In this document: piece by piece, positions 31,853 through 40,401 of the stretch
Position numbering within the stretch: the first letter of the stretch is position 1
Layout of the letters: each line of letters begins with the position of its first letter
NCBI GenBank assembly: GCA_016196925.1
Contig: JACPWS010000061.1
Coordinates: 1-45,285, forward strand
DNA length: 45,285 nucleotides
Reading direction: 5' to 3'
Source: Burkholderiales bacterium
GTDB taxonomy: Bacteria > Pseudomonadota > Gammaproteobacteria > Burkholderiales > Burkholderiaceae_D
Program-made: the position numbers and the translations under genes
The notes under the pieces: generated by a model
Database searches by the model: none
Told to the model about the DNA's origin: nothing
Seen by the model: only the letters and a program-made list of their open reading frames with translations

Positions 31853-32812
31853 ATGTTTTACCCTTCTGCAGCTTTGCCCTTGCCTCGCAAGGCGCTTCCT
31901 AACTCATTCTGTTTACCCTCAATTGGCCGGTTCAGCGCTTACTTTACACGCAAATTTATACTATTTTCCGCATTTTTTCTGGCGTCGCCCGACTTGGCCG
32001 CGGCGCAGCAAAGAGGGCAGGCGGCGGCTTATCAGCTGGTGGCCGTGCAAGCGTCGAATTTACCGAAACTGACGCTGGAATCCGCTTATCTGCGCACCGA
32101 GTCCGAGCCTGCGGCCAGACTGGACATAGCGGCCTTGCCGTTTCTTAAAGGCGCGGCTTTGCCGTTCGCTCAGGATAAGTCGTATTTCGCTAACGTCAAC
32201 CTTTCGCTGCCCATATATACCGGCGGCAAGATCGCTTATCGGGTGCAGACGGCGCAAGACAACGTGCAGCGCGCCCGTCAGGGCTGCTTGCAGGCCGCTC
32301 TGGGGCAAGACAGGGTGAGAGCGAAACGGCGCGAAGTCGATGCGCTGGCGGCGCAGCATGGACGCGCCCGGGCCGCGCTGGCCGAGGCGAACGCGCTGTG
32401 GGCTGACCTCACCGTGAAAGCGCCGGCGGCGGGCGTGGTGCTGAACCGTTTGCGCGAGCCGGGCGAGGTCGTCATGCCGGGCGGTACCGCGCTCGGTTTA
32501 TTCGGCATCCTGGTGGCGACCCTGATCCGCAATATGGCTCAGGCCGTCACGATACTGATACTGATACTGATACTGATACTGGCGCCGATGATGTTTTTAT
32601 CGGGCGCCTGGACGCCGCCGGAAGCGATGCCGCCGGTGATGCGCTGGTGCATGTATTTGTCGCCCCTGTATTACTTCATCAACGCCAGCTACGGCATACT
32701 GATGAAAAGCGCCGGCCTGGCGCTGTTGTGGCCTATGATAGGCGGCATCGTTGCGATCGGCAGCGTGGTCAGCGCCGCCAGCGTCTTACGTTTCAAAAAA
32801 CAATTTGGCTAA
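31853..32812 (+). pseudogene. Chimeric remnant of a TolC-HlyD-ABC-2 permease efflux operon
   Basis: A single 319-residue frame starts at the ATG at 31853 (AGGGG upstream) with a signal-like N-terminus ending AAAQQ. Residues about 54-142 resemble a TolC-family channel (ASNLPKLTLESAYLRTESEP and SLPIYTGGKIAYRVQTAQDN). Residues about 151-215 resemble the coiled-coil and lipoyl half of an HlyD-type adaptor (ALAEANALWADLTVKAPAAG, then VVLNRLREPGEVVMPGG). Residues about 217-319 resemble the C-terminal half of an ABC-2 permease (MMFLSGAWTPPEAMPPVMRW, then SPLYYFINASYGILMKSAGL). No ATPase domain remains. The frame is open across both joins. It ends 11 bases before the MaoC-Pta start. It is probably a deletion relic that cannot work as a transporter. 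Confidence 0.78.
32551..32580 (+). repeat. Five tandem copies of GATACT
   Basis: The hexamer GATACT is repeated five times in the permease-like part of the chimeric frame, encoding alternating Ile and Leu. Because the unit is six bases, gain or loss of copies would change helix length but not the reading frame. Confidence 0.95.
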
Positions 32813-32823
32813 GGAAAATGACC

Positions 32824-34248
32824 ATGAGCGAACAGCCCGGCAATAATAACGATGCCCGCGCAGTGATCGTCAATGTGGTGTACGACGATATCTACCTGGG
32901 GCAAAGCGCGCGCCAGGTCAGGACGCTGACCAATGCCGACATCCAGGCCTTTGCCGCCTTGTCCGGCGACGTGAATCCGGCCCATCTGGATGCAGTTTAC
33001 GCGGAACACACCTTGTTCCACGGCGTGATCGCGCACGGTATGTGGGGCGGGGCGCTGATTTCCACGCTGCTGGGCACCGAATTGCCGGGCCCCGGCACCA
33101 TCTATCTGGAACAGAACCTGCACTTTGTGAAGCCGGTGCGTATCGGCGACACCCTGACCATCAGCGCCACCGTGACCGCCAAGGACGACTTGAAGAAACG
33201 CGTCACACTCGATTGCAAGATCGTGAATCAGGATGGCGCGGCGGTGGTGCTCGGTACTGCATTGGTGATCGCGCCTACAGAGAGGGTCAGCCGGCCGCGC
33301 GCGCATTTACCGCAATTGAAACTGTTCGACGGCGCCCAGCGCCAGCAAGTGATGCTGGAGAGCGTCAGCCAGTTGGAGGCGGTGCGCTGCGCCGTGGTGC
33401 ACCCGTGCGACGCCGATTCGCTGCAAGGCGCGCTGGAGGCTGGCCAGCGCGGCCTGATCGTGCCGGTGCTGGTCGCGCCCGCAGCGAAATTGCGGCAAGT
33501 GGCGCAGGCGGCCGGCCTCGATCTCGCCGGCATAGAAATCGTCGATGTGCCGCACAGCCATGCGGCGGCGGAACGTGCGGTCGCCATGGCGGCGGCCGGC
33601 GAAGTCGAAGCGCTGATGAAGGGCAGCCTGCACACCGACGAGCTGATGCACGCGGTGCTGACTTGCCTCGCCTTGCGCACCAAGCGCCGCCTGTCGCATG
33701 TATTCCATTTCGATATCCCCATGTACGACAAGGCCTTGCTGCTGACCGACGCCGCCCTGAACATCGCCCCGACCCTGCTGGAGAAAGCCGATATCCTGCA
33801 AAACGCGATCAGCCTGGCGCATGCCTTGAAGATTCCTATGCCCAGGGTGGCGATCCTGTCCGCGGTCGAGACCGTGACGCCCAAGATCGCGTCCACCATC
33901 GACGCCGCCGCCCTGTGCAAGATGGCGCAGCGCCAGCAAATTACCGGCGCCATCGTGGATGGTCCGCTGGCCTTCGATAACGCGATCTCGGCCGACGCCG
34001 CGCGCATCAAGGACATCGACTCGCCGGTGGCGGGTCAGGCCGATATCTTGCTGGTGCCCGATCTGGAATCCGGCAATATGCTGGCCAAGCAGCTCGAATA
34101 CCTGGCTGGCGCCTCCAGTTGCGGCGTGGTGCTGGGCGCCAAGGTGCCGATCGCGCTGACCAGCCGCGCCGACGGCCCGGCCTCGCGCGTGGCTTCGGCG
34201 GCGCTGGTCAAGCTGCTGGCGCACCAGTATCGCAAGGCGGCGCCGTGA
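32824..34248 (+). CDS. Bifunctional MaoC hydratase / phosphate acyltransferase
   Basis: I start this at the ATG at 32824, since AAGGA at 32811 has correct spacing to it and is too close to the ATG at 32818. The 474-residue protein has an N-terminal MaoC-like hot-dog domain (about residues 15-150), with the hydratase motif AFAALSGDVNPAHLDAVYAE (D49, H54). A C-terminal phosphate acetyl/butyryltransferase domain covers about 165-474, with GEVEALMKGSLHTDELMHAV and ITGAIVDGPLAFDNAIS. It probably converts acyl-CoA to acyl phosphate, feeding the kinase gene with which it overlaps by GTGA. The fused enoyl-CoA hydratase domain links this to acyl-CoA or PHA metabolism near phaC. Confidence 0.9.
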   Translation: MSEQPGNNNDARAVIVNVVYDDIYLGQSARQVRTLTNADIQAFAALSGDVNPAHLDAVYAEHTLFHGVIAHGMWGGALISTLLGTELPGPGTIYLEQNLHFVKPVRIGDTLTISATVTAKDDLKKRVTLDCKIVNQDGAAVVLGTALVIAPTERVSRPRAHLPQLKLFDGAQRQQVMLESVSQLEAVRCAVVHPCDADSLQGALEAGQRGLIVPVLVAPAAKLRQVAQAAGLDLAGIEIVDVPHSHAAAERAVAMAAAGEVEALMKGSLHTDELMHAVLTCLALRTKRRLSHVFHFDIPMYDKALLLTDAALNIAPTLLEKADILQNAISLAHALKIPMPRVAILSAVETVTPKIASTIDAAALCKMAQRQQITGAIVDGPLAFDNAISADAARIKDIDSPVAGQADILLVPDLESGNMLAKQLEYLAGASSCGVVLGAKVPIALTSRADGPASRVASAALVKLLAHQYRKAAP

Positions 34249-35462
34249 GCACGGCGCAAGACGCGATCCTGGCGGTGAATTCCGGATCGTCCACGATCAA
34301 ATTCGCCTTGTATCCGGTCAGCGGCCGGCAGGTGGCCGGCGCCCTCTTGTCCGGCCTGCTCGAGGGGCTGGAACCGGGCGGCGCGCCGCGGATTTGTCTG
34401 CAAAACCATCAGCCGCCGCAACGCTATGTCTTGCCCGCCGCGGAGCGGGGCGGCCAAGACAGTTTCGGCGCGGCGCTCGCTTATCTGCGCGACTTGCTGC
34501 AGCGGCACAGCGCGGGTATCCGCATCGTCGCGGTGGCGCATCGCATCGTGCACGGCGGCGAGCGCTACGCCAACTCCATCGTGATAGACCAGGACGCGCT
34601 GGCCTATTTGCGCAGCCTGAATCCCTTGGCGCCGCTGCACCAGCCGCATAACCTGGACGGCGTCATGGCGTTCCGGCGCGCTTATCCCGAGGTGCCGCAA
34701 ATCGCCTGCTTCGACACCGGATTTCATGCCGGTTTGCCGCAAGTGGAGCAACTGCTGGCCCTGCCGCAAACGCTGCGCGACCGCGGCATCCGCCGTTACG
34801 GCTTTCACGGTTTGTCTTACCGCTATGTGGCGGCGCGCCTGGCCGAGCAGTCGCCGCGCGCCGGCCAGCGCGTCATCATGGCGCATCTGGGTAACGGCGC
34901 CAGCGCCTGCGCCATGCGCAACGGCAAAAGCGTGGCGACCAGCATGGGATTTTCCGCGCTGGACGGCTTGATGATGGGCACCCGCTGCGGCGCGCTCGAT
35001 CCCGGCGTGCTGTTGCATTTGTTGCGGCAGGGCTGGGATGTGCAGCGGCTGGAGCAGACTCTGTACCAGGAATCCGGGCTGCTGGGCGTGTCCGGCATCT
35101 CGGCCGACATGCGCCGCCTGCGCGCCAGCGACCAGCCGCAAGCCGCCGTCGCGATAGACTTGTTCACCCACCGCCTGATCCGCGAATGCGGCGCGCTGAC
35201 GGCCTGCGCCGGCGGCGTCGACGCGCTGGCGTTTACCGGCGGCATAGGCGAGCACGACGCCGTCCTGCGCCAACGGACTTGTGAGGCTTTGGCTTACCTG
35301 GGCTTGCGCATCGATGCGGTGCAGAATGAGAACGCACGCGGCGACCGCATTGCGGCCATCCATGGTGCCGACAGCGCGGTCGAAATCTGGGTGGTGCCCA
35401 CCGATGAAGGGCGTATCGCCGCGGCGGATGCGGCGGCGATCTTGCGAGCTAATGATGCTTGA
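34245..35462 (+). CDS. Acetate/propionate kinase
   Basis: This protein of 405 residues starts at the GTG at 34245, overlapping the upstream stop as GTGA, which indicates translational coupling. The ASKHA-fold signatures are AILAVNSGSSTIKFALYPVS at the N-terminus, then RIVHGGERYANS, CFDTGFHAGLPQV, RRYGFHGLSYRYVA, LGNGASACAMRNGKS, TRCGALDPG and FTGGIGEHDAVLR. These match the AckA family, which transfers phosphate between acyl phosphate and ADP. With MaoC-Pta it forms an acyl-CoA to acyl phosphate to ATP route. A terminator follows at 35539-35574. It is named only to family level, because paralogues exist. Confidence 0.92.
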   Translation: MSTAQDAILAVNSGSSTIKFALYPVSGRQVAGALLSGLLEGLEPGGAPRICLQNHQPPQRYVLPAAERGGQDSFGAALAYLRDLLQRHSAGIRIVAVAHRIVHGGERYANSIVIDQDALAYLRSLNPLAPLHQPHNLDGVMAFRRAYPEVPQIACFDTGFHAGLPQVEQLLALPQTLRDRGIRRYGFHGLSYRYVAARLAEQSPRAGQRVIMAHLGNGASACAMRNGKSVATSMGFSALDGLMMGTRCGALDPGVLLHLLRQGWDVQRLEQTLYQESGLLGVSGISADMRRLRASDQPQAAVAIDLFTHRLIRECGALTACAGGVDALAFTGGIGEHDAVLRQRTCEALAYLGLRIDAVQNENARGDRIAAIHGADSAVEIWVVPTDEGRIAAADAAAILRANDA

Positions 35463-35538
35463 GGCTGCAGATACGGGATGCGGTCGTGGATTCTGTTGCA
35501 AGCCGTTTCGGCGTCTCTTGCCGTGTCGCACTAAAGCA

Positions 35539-35574
35539 GAAAGCCCCTGTAATCACGGGGCTTTCTTCGTTTTT
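35539..35574 (+). terminator. Rho-independent terminator after the acetate kinase gene
   Basis: GAAAGCCCC pairs with GGGGCTTTC (35539-35565) and is followed by TTCGTTTTT. On the minus strand the stem is preceded by an A-rich run, so it may also serve the convergent lipoprotein gene ending at 35586. Confidence 0.82.
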
Positions 35575-35585
35575 AGCAACGCAGC

Positions 35586-36458
35586 TTAAAATTTGCCGTT
35601 GTCGTTCTTCCACTCGGTCCGTGCCGGTATCGTTTCCAACACGTCCCAATGTTCGACGATCTTGCCTTGCTGCACGCGGAACAAATCGTAATACGAGGTT
35701 GGCTTGCCAGCAAATGAACCTTCGCTCACAACCAGTACGAAATTACCCTCACCGTATACCGCATGAATGCGGTCGTATTTAATCGTCAGGCCTTGCTTGG
35801 CGAATTCCTGCAAGGCCTTGCCTAGCCCGGAAACCTGATCGGCAATATAGGGGTTGTGCTGGATGTAATTGTCGCCATCGAAATAAGCGGCGAACTTTTC
35901 CATCCGACCGTGGAGCAGGATATCGTCCACAAAAGTGCGCACCAGCGCCTTATTGACTGCGGTCTTGTCCAAGTCCGTGACGGTAGTCGCACCATCGATC
36001 ATGGTATGGCCGCTGGGGTTGGGCTGGGCCGCTGTTTCTTGTAAATTATCCCAATGCTCGACAATCTTACCGTCTTCGAATCGGAAGATATCGAAACCGG
36101 TTTTGGGACCGAACACGTTGTACGCTACATGGGCGAACACAAAATCGCCGTCCTGGAACACTCGCACTGGATTGGCCTTGGTTGTTTCTTTGGGCAGGAT
36201 CTGCACGAAGGCCTTGAAGCCGGCCAGGCCATCGGCGGCGGCAATATTGTGCTGGATATATTTGTCCGGATTGATATAGCTGACAGGCTGGCTAGCACCG
36301 GTCTCCAGGCTCTTTAATAGCTCGACGACTTGTTGTTTCTTATCGGTGTGCATGGTGTGTACTCCTTCAGTGATATTGCCCGAAACGCAGGCGCTGGTCA
36401 GTGCGGACGCCAGTACGATGGCGGCGCTGGAAATCTTTAGTTTCAGTGTCGGGTGCAT
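35586..36458 (-). CDS. Lipoprotein with two tandem SnoaL-like domains
   Basis: This 290-residue protein starts with a lipoprotein signal (AAIVLASALTSAC, lipobox LTSAC at about residue 24). Two SnoaL/NTF2-like domains follow, about 45-150 and 170-285. Both repeats show the same landmarks: KYIQHN or NYIQHN near the start, and DIFRFEDGKIVEHWDNLQE or DLFRVQQGKIVEHWDVLET near the end. NTF2-like folds bind small hydrophobic ligands or act as isomerases and cyclases; no specific role is evident. It follows the DsbA-family gene by about 40 bases on the same strand and may share its transcript. Confidence 0.85.
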   Translation of the reverse strand: MHPTLKLKISSAAIVLASALTSACVSGNITEGVHTMHTDKKQQVVELLKSLETGASQPVSYINPDKYIQHNIAAADGLAGFKAFVQILPKETTKANPVRVFQDGDFVFAHVAYNVFGPKTGFDIFRFEDGKIVEHWDNLQETAAQPNPSGHTMIDGATTVTDLDKTAVNKALVRTFVDDILLHGRMEKFAAYFDGDNYIQHNPYIADQVSGLGKALQEFAKQGLTIKYDRIHAVYGEGNFVLVVSEGSFAGKPTSYYDLFRVQQGKIVEHWDVLETIPARTEWKNDNGKF

Positions 36459-36497
36459 TTTGTACCTTCTTCACAAAGTGGGGTAGTGGGGATGTCG

Positions 36498-37178
36498 CTA
36501 GGCGGCCATGCTGCTGGCCGCGCGCTCCACCGCTGCCAACAAGGCTTGCTCGCCGCGATACAGCACCGCCCCATGCAGTATCTGCTCACTGTTGCCGGTA
36601 CGTACCAGCAATTGCGGAATTCCTGCGACGCCGTAGCGTTGCATGAGGCGTTGCGTGACAGCTATTCTTTCTATGGTCGCCTGCTCCAGCAGCACGTCGT
36701 GCATCAGTCTGTGACTGAATTGTCCGGCATCGAGCGGGATGCCGGATTCGGCGCCGGTCGCCGCAGCGATATTCCCCAGTACTGAGGGCAGGGCAGTATC
36801 CAAACCCTCGACGTAACGCTGGCGCTGCATTTCGTGCAAAAAGTGCGTTTCCAGGCGCGGGGCGAGCATGCGTATCGCGGTCAGCGCACGGTTCGCCGGA
36901 CCGGAGTCGAAACGCACATCCTCTCCCTGCAATACGTCGCGATGGTAAGCCTCACTATAGTGCTGGCCGGTCAGTCGTGCTATGCGCTGATCGTTTCCCC
37001 AGGCATGCGCAACCCATTCGGGCGACATGGCGCGCGCACCGTGTTCCGAGAACAAGCCGGAAGGCATCAGCTCCAGGGCATCGGGATAGGCCGCAGCCAG
37101 TCCGGCCAGCGCAGGCGCGCTGGCATAGCACCAGCCGCAGAGTGGATCGAAGAAATATTGCAGTTTCAGGGTGTTCAT
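36498..37178 (-). CDS. DsbA-family thiol oxidoreductase
   Basis: The ATG at 37178 is preceded by GAGGAGG with good spacing. The 226-residue protein has a thioredoxin fold with an inserted helical domain. The redox motif is YFFDPLCGWCYASAP (CGWC at about residues 14-17) and the cis-proline region is YGVAGIPQLLVR. It resembles the cytoplasmic FrnE-like DsbA group, since no signal peptide is visible. It probably belongs to one transcription unit with the SnoaL-like gene, and a LysR gene lies upstream on the same strand. The substrate is unknown. Confidence 0.87.
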   Translation of the reverse strand: MNTLKLQYFFDPLCGWCYASAPALAGLAAAYPDALELMPSGLFSEHGARAMSPEWVAHAWGNDQRIARLTGQHYSEAYHRDVLQGEDVRFDSGPANRALTAIRMLAPRLETHFLHEMQRQRYVEGLDTALPSVLGNIAAATGAESGIPLDAGQFSHRLMHDVLLEQATIERIAVTQRLMQRYGVAGIPQLLVRTGNSEQILHGAVLYRGEQALLAAVERAASSMAA

Positions 37179-37353
37179 CAAAAAACCTCCTCATAAAGTG
37201 ATGGAGGCAGTATAGGTGCTATAGATTCGCGCAAATACGGCAAAACAATTGACACTTTGTTGCGTAAAATGAGCGAATGCGACTGGCATCCGCGTCATAT
37301 GCGTGGCTGCTTGATGCGGGAAATCTGAGCTTATGGCGTAGCGGTGGCGCTGC

Positions 37354-38253
37354 TTACCTGTCCCAATACGGCTGATCGCCAAAGCGTGCGGCGAGGAAAT
37401 CGATCATGGTACGCATCGTCAGCGACATCTGTTTGCGCGAGGCATATACCGCGTAGATGGCCAGATCGGCTACCGCATGGTCCGGCAATACCTGTACCAG
37501 CGCGCCTGAGCGGATTAATTCGGCCGCCGCGAAGGTTGGCAGCAGCACGATGCCGCCGCCTGCGACTGCAGCCCTTTGCAAGACTGGGGTTTCGTTGGCG
37601 CTGAAATTACCCCGCACCGGCACCGAGAGCGGCGCGCCCTGGTATTCCAACTGCCACAGGCTTTGTCCGAAGTAGGCATAAGTCAGGCAATTATGCCGGG
37701 CCAGATCGGCGGCGCGGGTGGGAACGCCATGTGTCCGCAAGTAAGCCGGCGCGGCGCAGATCATGGAGCGGCAGGCGGCCAGCTTGCGCGCGATCAAATT
37801 CGGATCGAGATCGTTCGTGATGCGGATCGCCAGGTCTATACGTTCTGCGACCAGATCGACGGTTCTGTCCACCACCAGCAAATCGACCGCGGTGCTGGGA
37901 TAGCGCGCGAGATAGGCCATGACGGCGTCGGTCAGATGAGTTTGCGCAAAAATCGCACTGGCCGTCATGCGCAATTGTCCGCGCGGCGTATCGTCAGGCT
38001 CGGCCACCAGGGATTCCACGTTTCCCGCCAGCTCCAACATTTCGCGGCACAGCGGCAGCATTTGCTTGCCGGCGACGGTAAGGCTAAGCCGGCGCGTGGT
38101 CCGGTGCAGCAGGCGCGCGCCAGCCCATTGCTCCATAAAAGCGACGTAACGCGACGCCATCGCGCGTGACATGTCCAGGTGCGCCGCCGCAGCCGATACG
38201 CTGCCGTGCTCGATGGTTTCAAGAAACACGCGCATCGCCGTTATTTTATCCAT
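37354..38253 (-). CDS. LysR-family transcriptional regulator
   Basis: This 299-residue protein has the N-terminal helix-turn-helix (MDKITAMRVFLETIEHGSVS, then AAAAHLDMSRAMASRYVAFM) and a C-terminal effector-binding domain. LLHRTTRRLSLTVAG is typical of the CrgA-like group. It is followed by a 175-base gap and then the DsbA-family gene, so it may regulate those genes although it is not divergent. The inducer is unknown. The gap 37179-37353 shows no gene. Confidence 0.92.
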   Translation of the reverse strand: MDKITAMRVFLETIEHGSVSAAAAHLDMSRAMASRYVAFMEQWAGARLLHRTTRRLSLTVAGKQMLPLCREMLELAGNVESLVAEPDDTPRGQLRMTASAIFAQTHLTDAVMAYLARYPSTAVDLLVVDRTVDLVAERIDLAIRITNDLDPNLIARKLAACRSMICAAPAYLRTHGVPTRAADLARHNCLTYAYFGQSLWQLEYQGAPLSVPVRGNFSANETPVLQRAAVAGGGIVLLPTFAAAELIRSGALVQVLPDHAVADLAIYAVYASRKQMSLTMRTMIDFLAARFGDQPYWDR

Positions 38254-38289
38254 ATGCCTTTAATTAACTGAAAAATGCGCGGGCTTCTT

Positions 38290-39756
38290 CTACATCAGGA
38301 TGATGTCGTACTGCTCCTGATGAAACACATTCTCGACCTGCAGTGAAATCGGTTTGCCGATGAAATCGCCCAGCATCGCCAGGTGTTGCGATTCTTCTTC
38401 CAGGAACATGTCGACCACCACTTGCGACGCCATGATGCGGAATTCGCGCGGGTTGAATTGTTTGGCTTCGCGCAGCAGTTCGCGCAGGATTTCGTAGCAG
38501 ATGGTGCGGGCGGTCTTGACCTGGCCGCGGCCGTGGCAGGCCGGGCAGGGTTCGCACAGCACGTGCGCCAGCGATTCGCGCGTGCGCTTGCGCGTGACTT
38601 CCACCAGGCCGAGCGCGGAAAAGCCGGAGACCGAGAGCTTGGTGCGGTCGCGCGACAAGGCCTTGTTCAGCTCGGCCAGCACGGCGCTTTTGTGTTCTTC
38701 ATTCTCCATGTCTATGATGTCGAGAATGATGATGCCGCCCAGGTTGCGCAGGCGCAGCTGGCGCGCGATGGCGTGCGCGGCTTCCAGGTTGGTCTTGAAG
38801 ATGGTGTCGTCGAAGTTGCGGCCGGCCACGAAGCTGCCGGTATTCACATCGATGGTGGTCATCGCTTCGGTCTGGTCGACGATCAGGTAGCCGCCCGATT
38901 TCAGGTCGACCCGGCGCCCCAGAGCGCGTTCGATTTCCTCTTCCACCCCGTACAGGTCGAACAGCGGACGTTCGCCGGTATAGTGCTGCAGCTTGGGCAG
39001 CACCGACGGCATGTAGTAGCGGCCGAACTCTTGCAGCATCAGGAAATTCTCGCGCGAATCGACCTGGATGCTGTCGGTCTCTTCATTCACGAAATCGCGC
39101 AGCACGCGTTGCGCCAGATTCAGGTCCTGGTACAGCAGGGTGGTCGGCGGCTGGGTCTTGGCCAGCTGGGTGATGGTGGACCAGGTGCGGCGCAGGTAAT
39201 CGACGTCGGCTTTCAAGTCTTCGTCGGAAGCGTCTTCAGCCATGGTGCGCACGATGAAACCGCCTTTTTCGTCCGGCTGCTGCAGGCCCTGCACCTTGCT
39301 GCGCAAGGCTTCGCGCTCGGCTTCGTTTTCTATGCGCTGCGAAATGCCGATATGCGAATCCTGCGGCAGATACACCAGCATGCGGCCGGCGATCGAGATC
39401 TGGGTCGAGAGGCGCGCGCCCTTGGTGCCTATCGGGTCTTTCGCGACTTGCACGATGATAGTCTGGCCGTCGTACAGCAGCTTTTCTATCGGTATCAGCG
39501 GCGCATTGCTATTGCCATCTTGCGGGCGCGCGTCCCAGATGTCGGCCACGTGCAGAAACGCGGCGCGCTCCAGTCCGATGTCAATGAAGGCCGATTGCAT
39601 GCCGGGCAGTACGCGCACGACTTTGCCGAGATAGATGTTGCCGACCAGGCCGCGCGACAGGGTGCGCTCTATATGCAGTTCTTGCACCGCGCCCTGGAAA
39701 ATCAGGGCCACGCGGGTCTCTTGCGGGGTGATGTTGATGAGGAGATTTTCGCTCAT
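38290..39756 (-). CDS. rng: Ribonuclease G
   Basis: Starting at the ATG at 39756 (MSENLLINITPQETRVALIF) gives 488 residues, the normal length of RNase G. An S1-like domain (about residues 35-125, GNIYLGKVVRVLPGMQSAFI) precedes the catalytic DNase I-like domain with GGYLIVDQTEAMTTIDVNTG and GGIIILDIIDMENEEHK, which holds the metal-binding aspartates. The zinc-link cysteines CEPCPACHGRGQV are present. It processes the 5' end of 16S rRNA and mRNAs. It follows maf with an 11-base gap in a conserved betaproteobacterial cluster. Confidence 0.95.
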   Translation of the reverse strand: MSENLLINITPQETRVALIFQGAVQELHIERTLSRGLVGNIYLGKVVRVLPGMQSAFIDIGLERAAFLHVADIWDARPQDGNSNAPLIPIEKLLYDGQTIIVQVAKDPIGTKGARLSTQISIAGRMLVYLPQDSHIGISQRIENEAEREALRSKVQGLQQPDEKGGFIVRTMAEDASDEDLKADVDYLRRTWSTITQLAKTQPPTTLLYQDLNLAQRVLRDFVNEETDSIQVDSRENFLMLQEFGRYYMPSVLPKLQHYTGERPLFDLYGVEEEIERALGRRVDLKSGGYLIVDQTEAMTTIDVNTGSFVAGRNFDDTIFKTNLEAAHAIARQLRLRNLGGIIILDIIDMENEEHKSAVLAELNKALSRDRTKLSVSGFSALGLVEVTRKRTRESLAHVLCEPCPACHGRGQVKTARTICYEILRELLREAKQFNPREFRIMASQVVVDMFLEEESQHLAMLGDFIGKPISLQVENVFHQEQYDIILM

Positions 39757-39767
39757 GGAAACGGAAG

Positions 39768-40385
39768 TTAGGGGATCAAAATACCTGCCTGGCGCAGCAG
39801 TTGGCAAGTCTCAAAAATGGGCAGGCCCATGATGCCAGAATAACTGCCGCTGATGTGGGAAATAAAGCGCGCCGCCGCCCCCTGTATGCCGTAGCCGCCG
39901 GCCTTGTCATACGGTTCGCTGCCGGCGCAGTAGCTGTGCATCTGATGCGGGTCTATGTGGGCGAAGCTGACTTCCGAGCGTTGCGTGAGCGCGGCGCTGC
40001 CGTTGGCGTAATGCACGGCGATGCAAGTCAGCACCTGATGGGTCTGGCCCGACAGCAGCTTCAACATTTGCATGGCCTCGGCCTGGTTGGCCGGTTTGCC
40101 CAGGATATGATGATTGAACACCACCGTGGTGTCGGCCGCCAGTACCGGGCGCGGCGGCAATTTGCGCAGCAGCATGACTTTCCAGGCCATGTCGGCTTTT
40201 TCCTTGGTGACCCGGCTGACATAGGCTTCCGCTAATTCGCCCGGCAAGACGATTTCACTGACATCTGGCCCGCGCGGCGCGGCATCGCGCAACAACAGCA
40301 AATCGAATTCTATGCCGGCCTGACGCAGCAACTCGCGTCGGCGCGGGCTTTTCGAGGCCAGGTAAATTTTATTGTCTCTTATCAT
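39768..40385 (-). CDS. maf: Maf-family nucleotide pyrophosphatase (dTTP/UTP type)
   Basis: This 205-residue protein shows the Maf signatures IYLASKSPRRRELLRQAGIE, VLAADTTVVFN, GKPANQAEAMQMLKLLSGQT and EPYDKAGGYGIQGAAARFIS. It ends with GSYSGIMGLPIFET. The Maf family hydrolyses non-canonical and canonical dTTP/UTP to the monophosphate. The YDKAGGYxIQG motif and the serine-arginine-rich N-terminus fit the dTTP/UTP subgroup. It lies between rlmH and rng. Confidence 0.93.
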   Translation of the reverse strand: MIRDNKIYLASKSPRRRELLRQAGIEFDLLLLRDAAPRGPDVSEIVLPGELAEAYVSRVTKEKADMAWKVMLLRKLPPRPVLAADTTVVFNHHILGKPANQAEAMQMLKLLSGQTHQVLTCIAVHYANGSAALTQRSEVSFAHIDPHQMHSYCAGSEPYDKAGGYGIQGAAARFISHISGSYSGIMGLPIFETCQLLRQAGILIP

Positions 40386-40401
40386 TCTATCCCCCGATGA
40401 T

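Noticed and set aside
32551..32580. Phase-variable switch by repeat slippage
   Set aside because: The repeat unit is six bases, so copy changes stay in frame and cannot switch translation on or off.
38383..39771. 462-residue plus-strand frame opposite rng
   Set aside because: Antisense shadow; the composition (many Gln, His and Arg) is typical of reverse-complement reading of a GC-rich gene.
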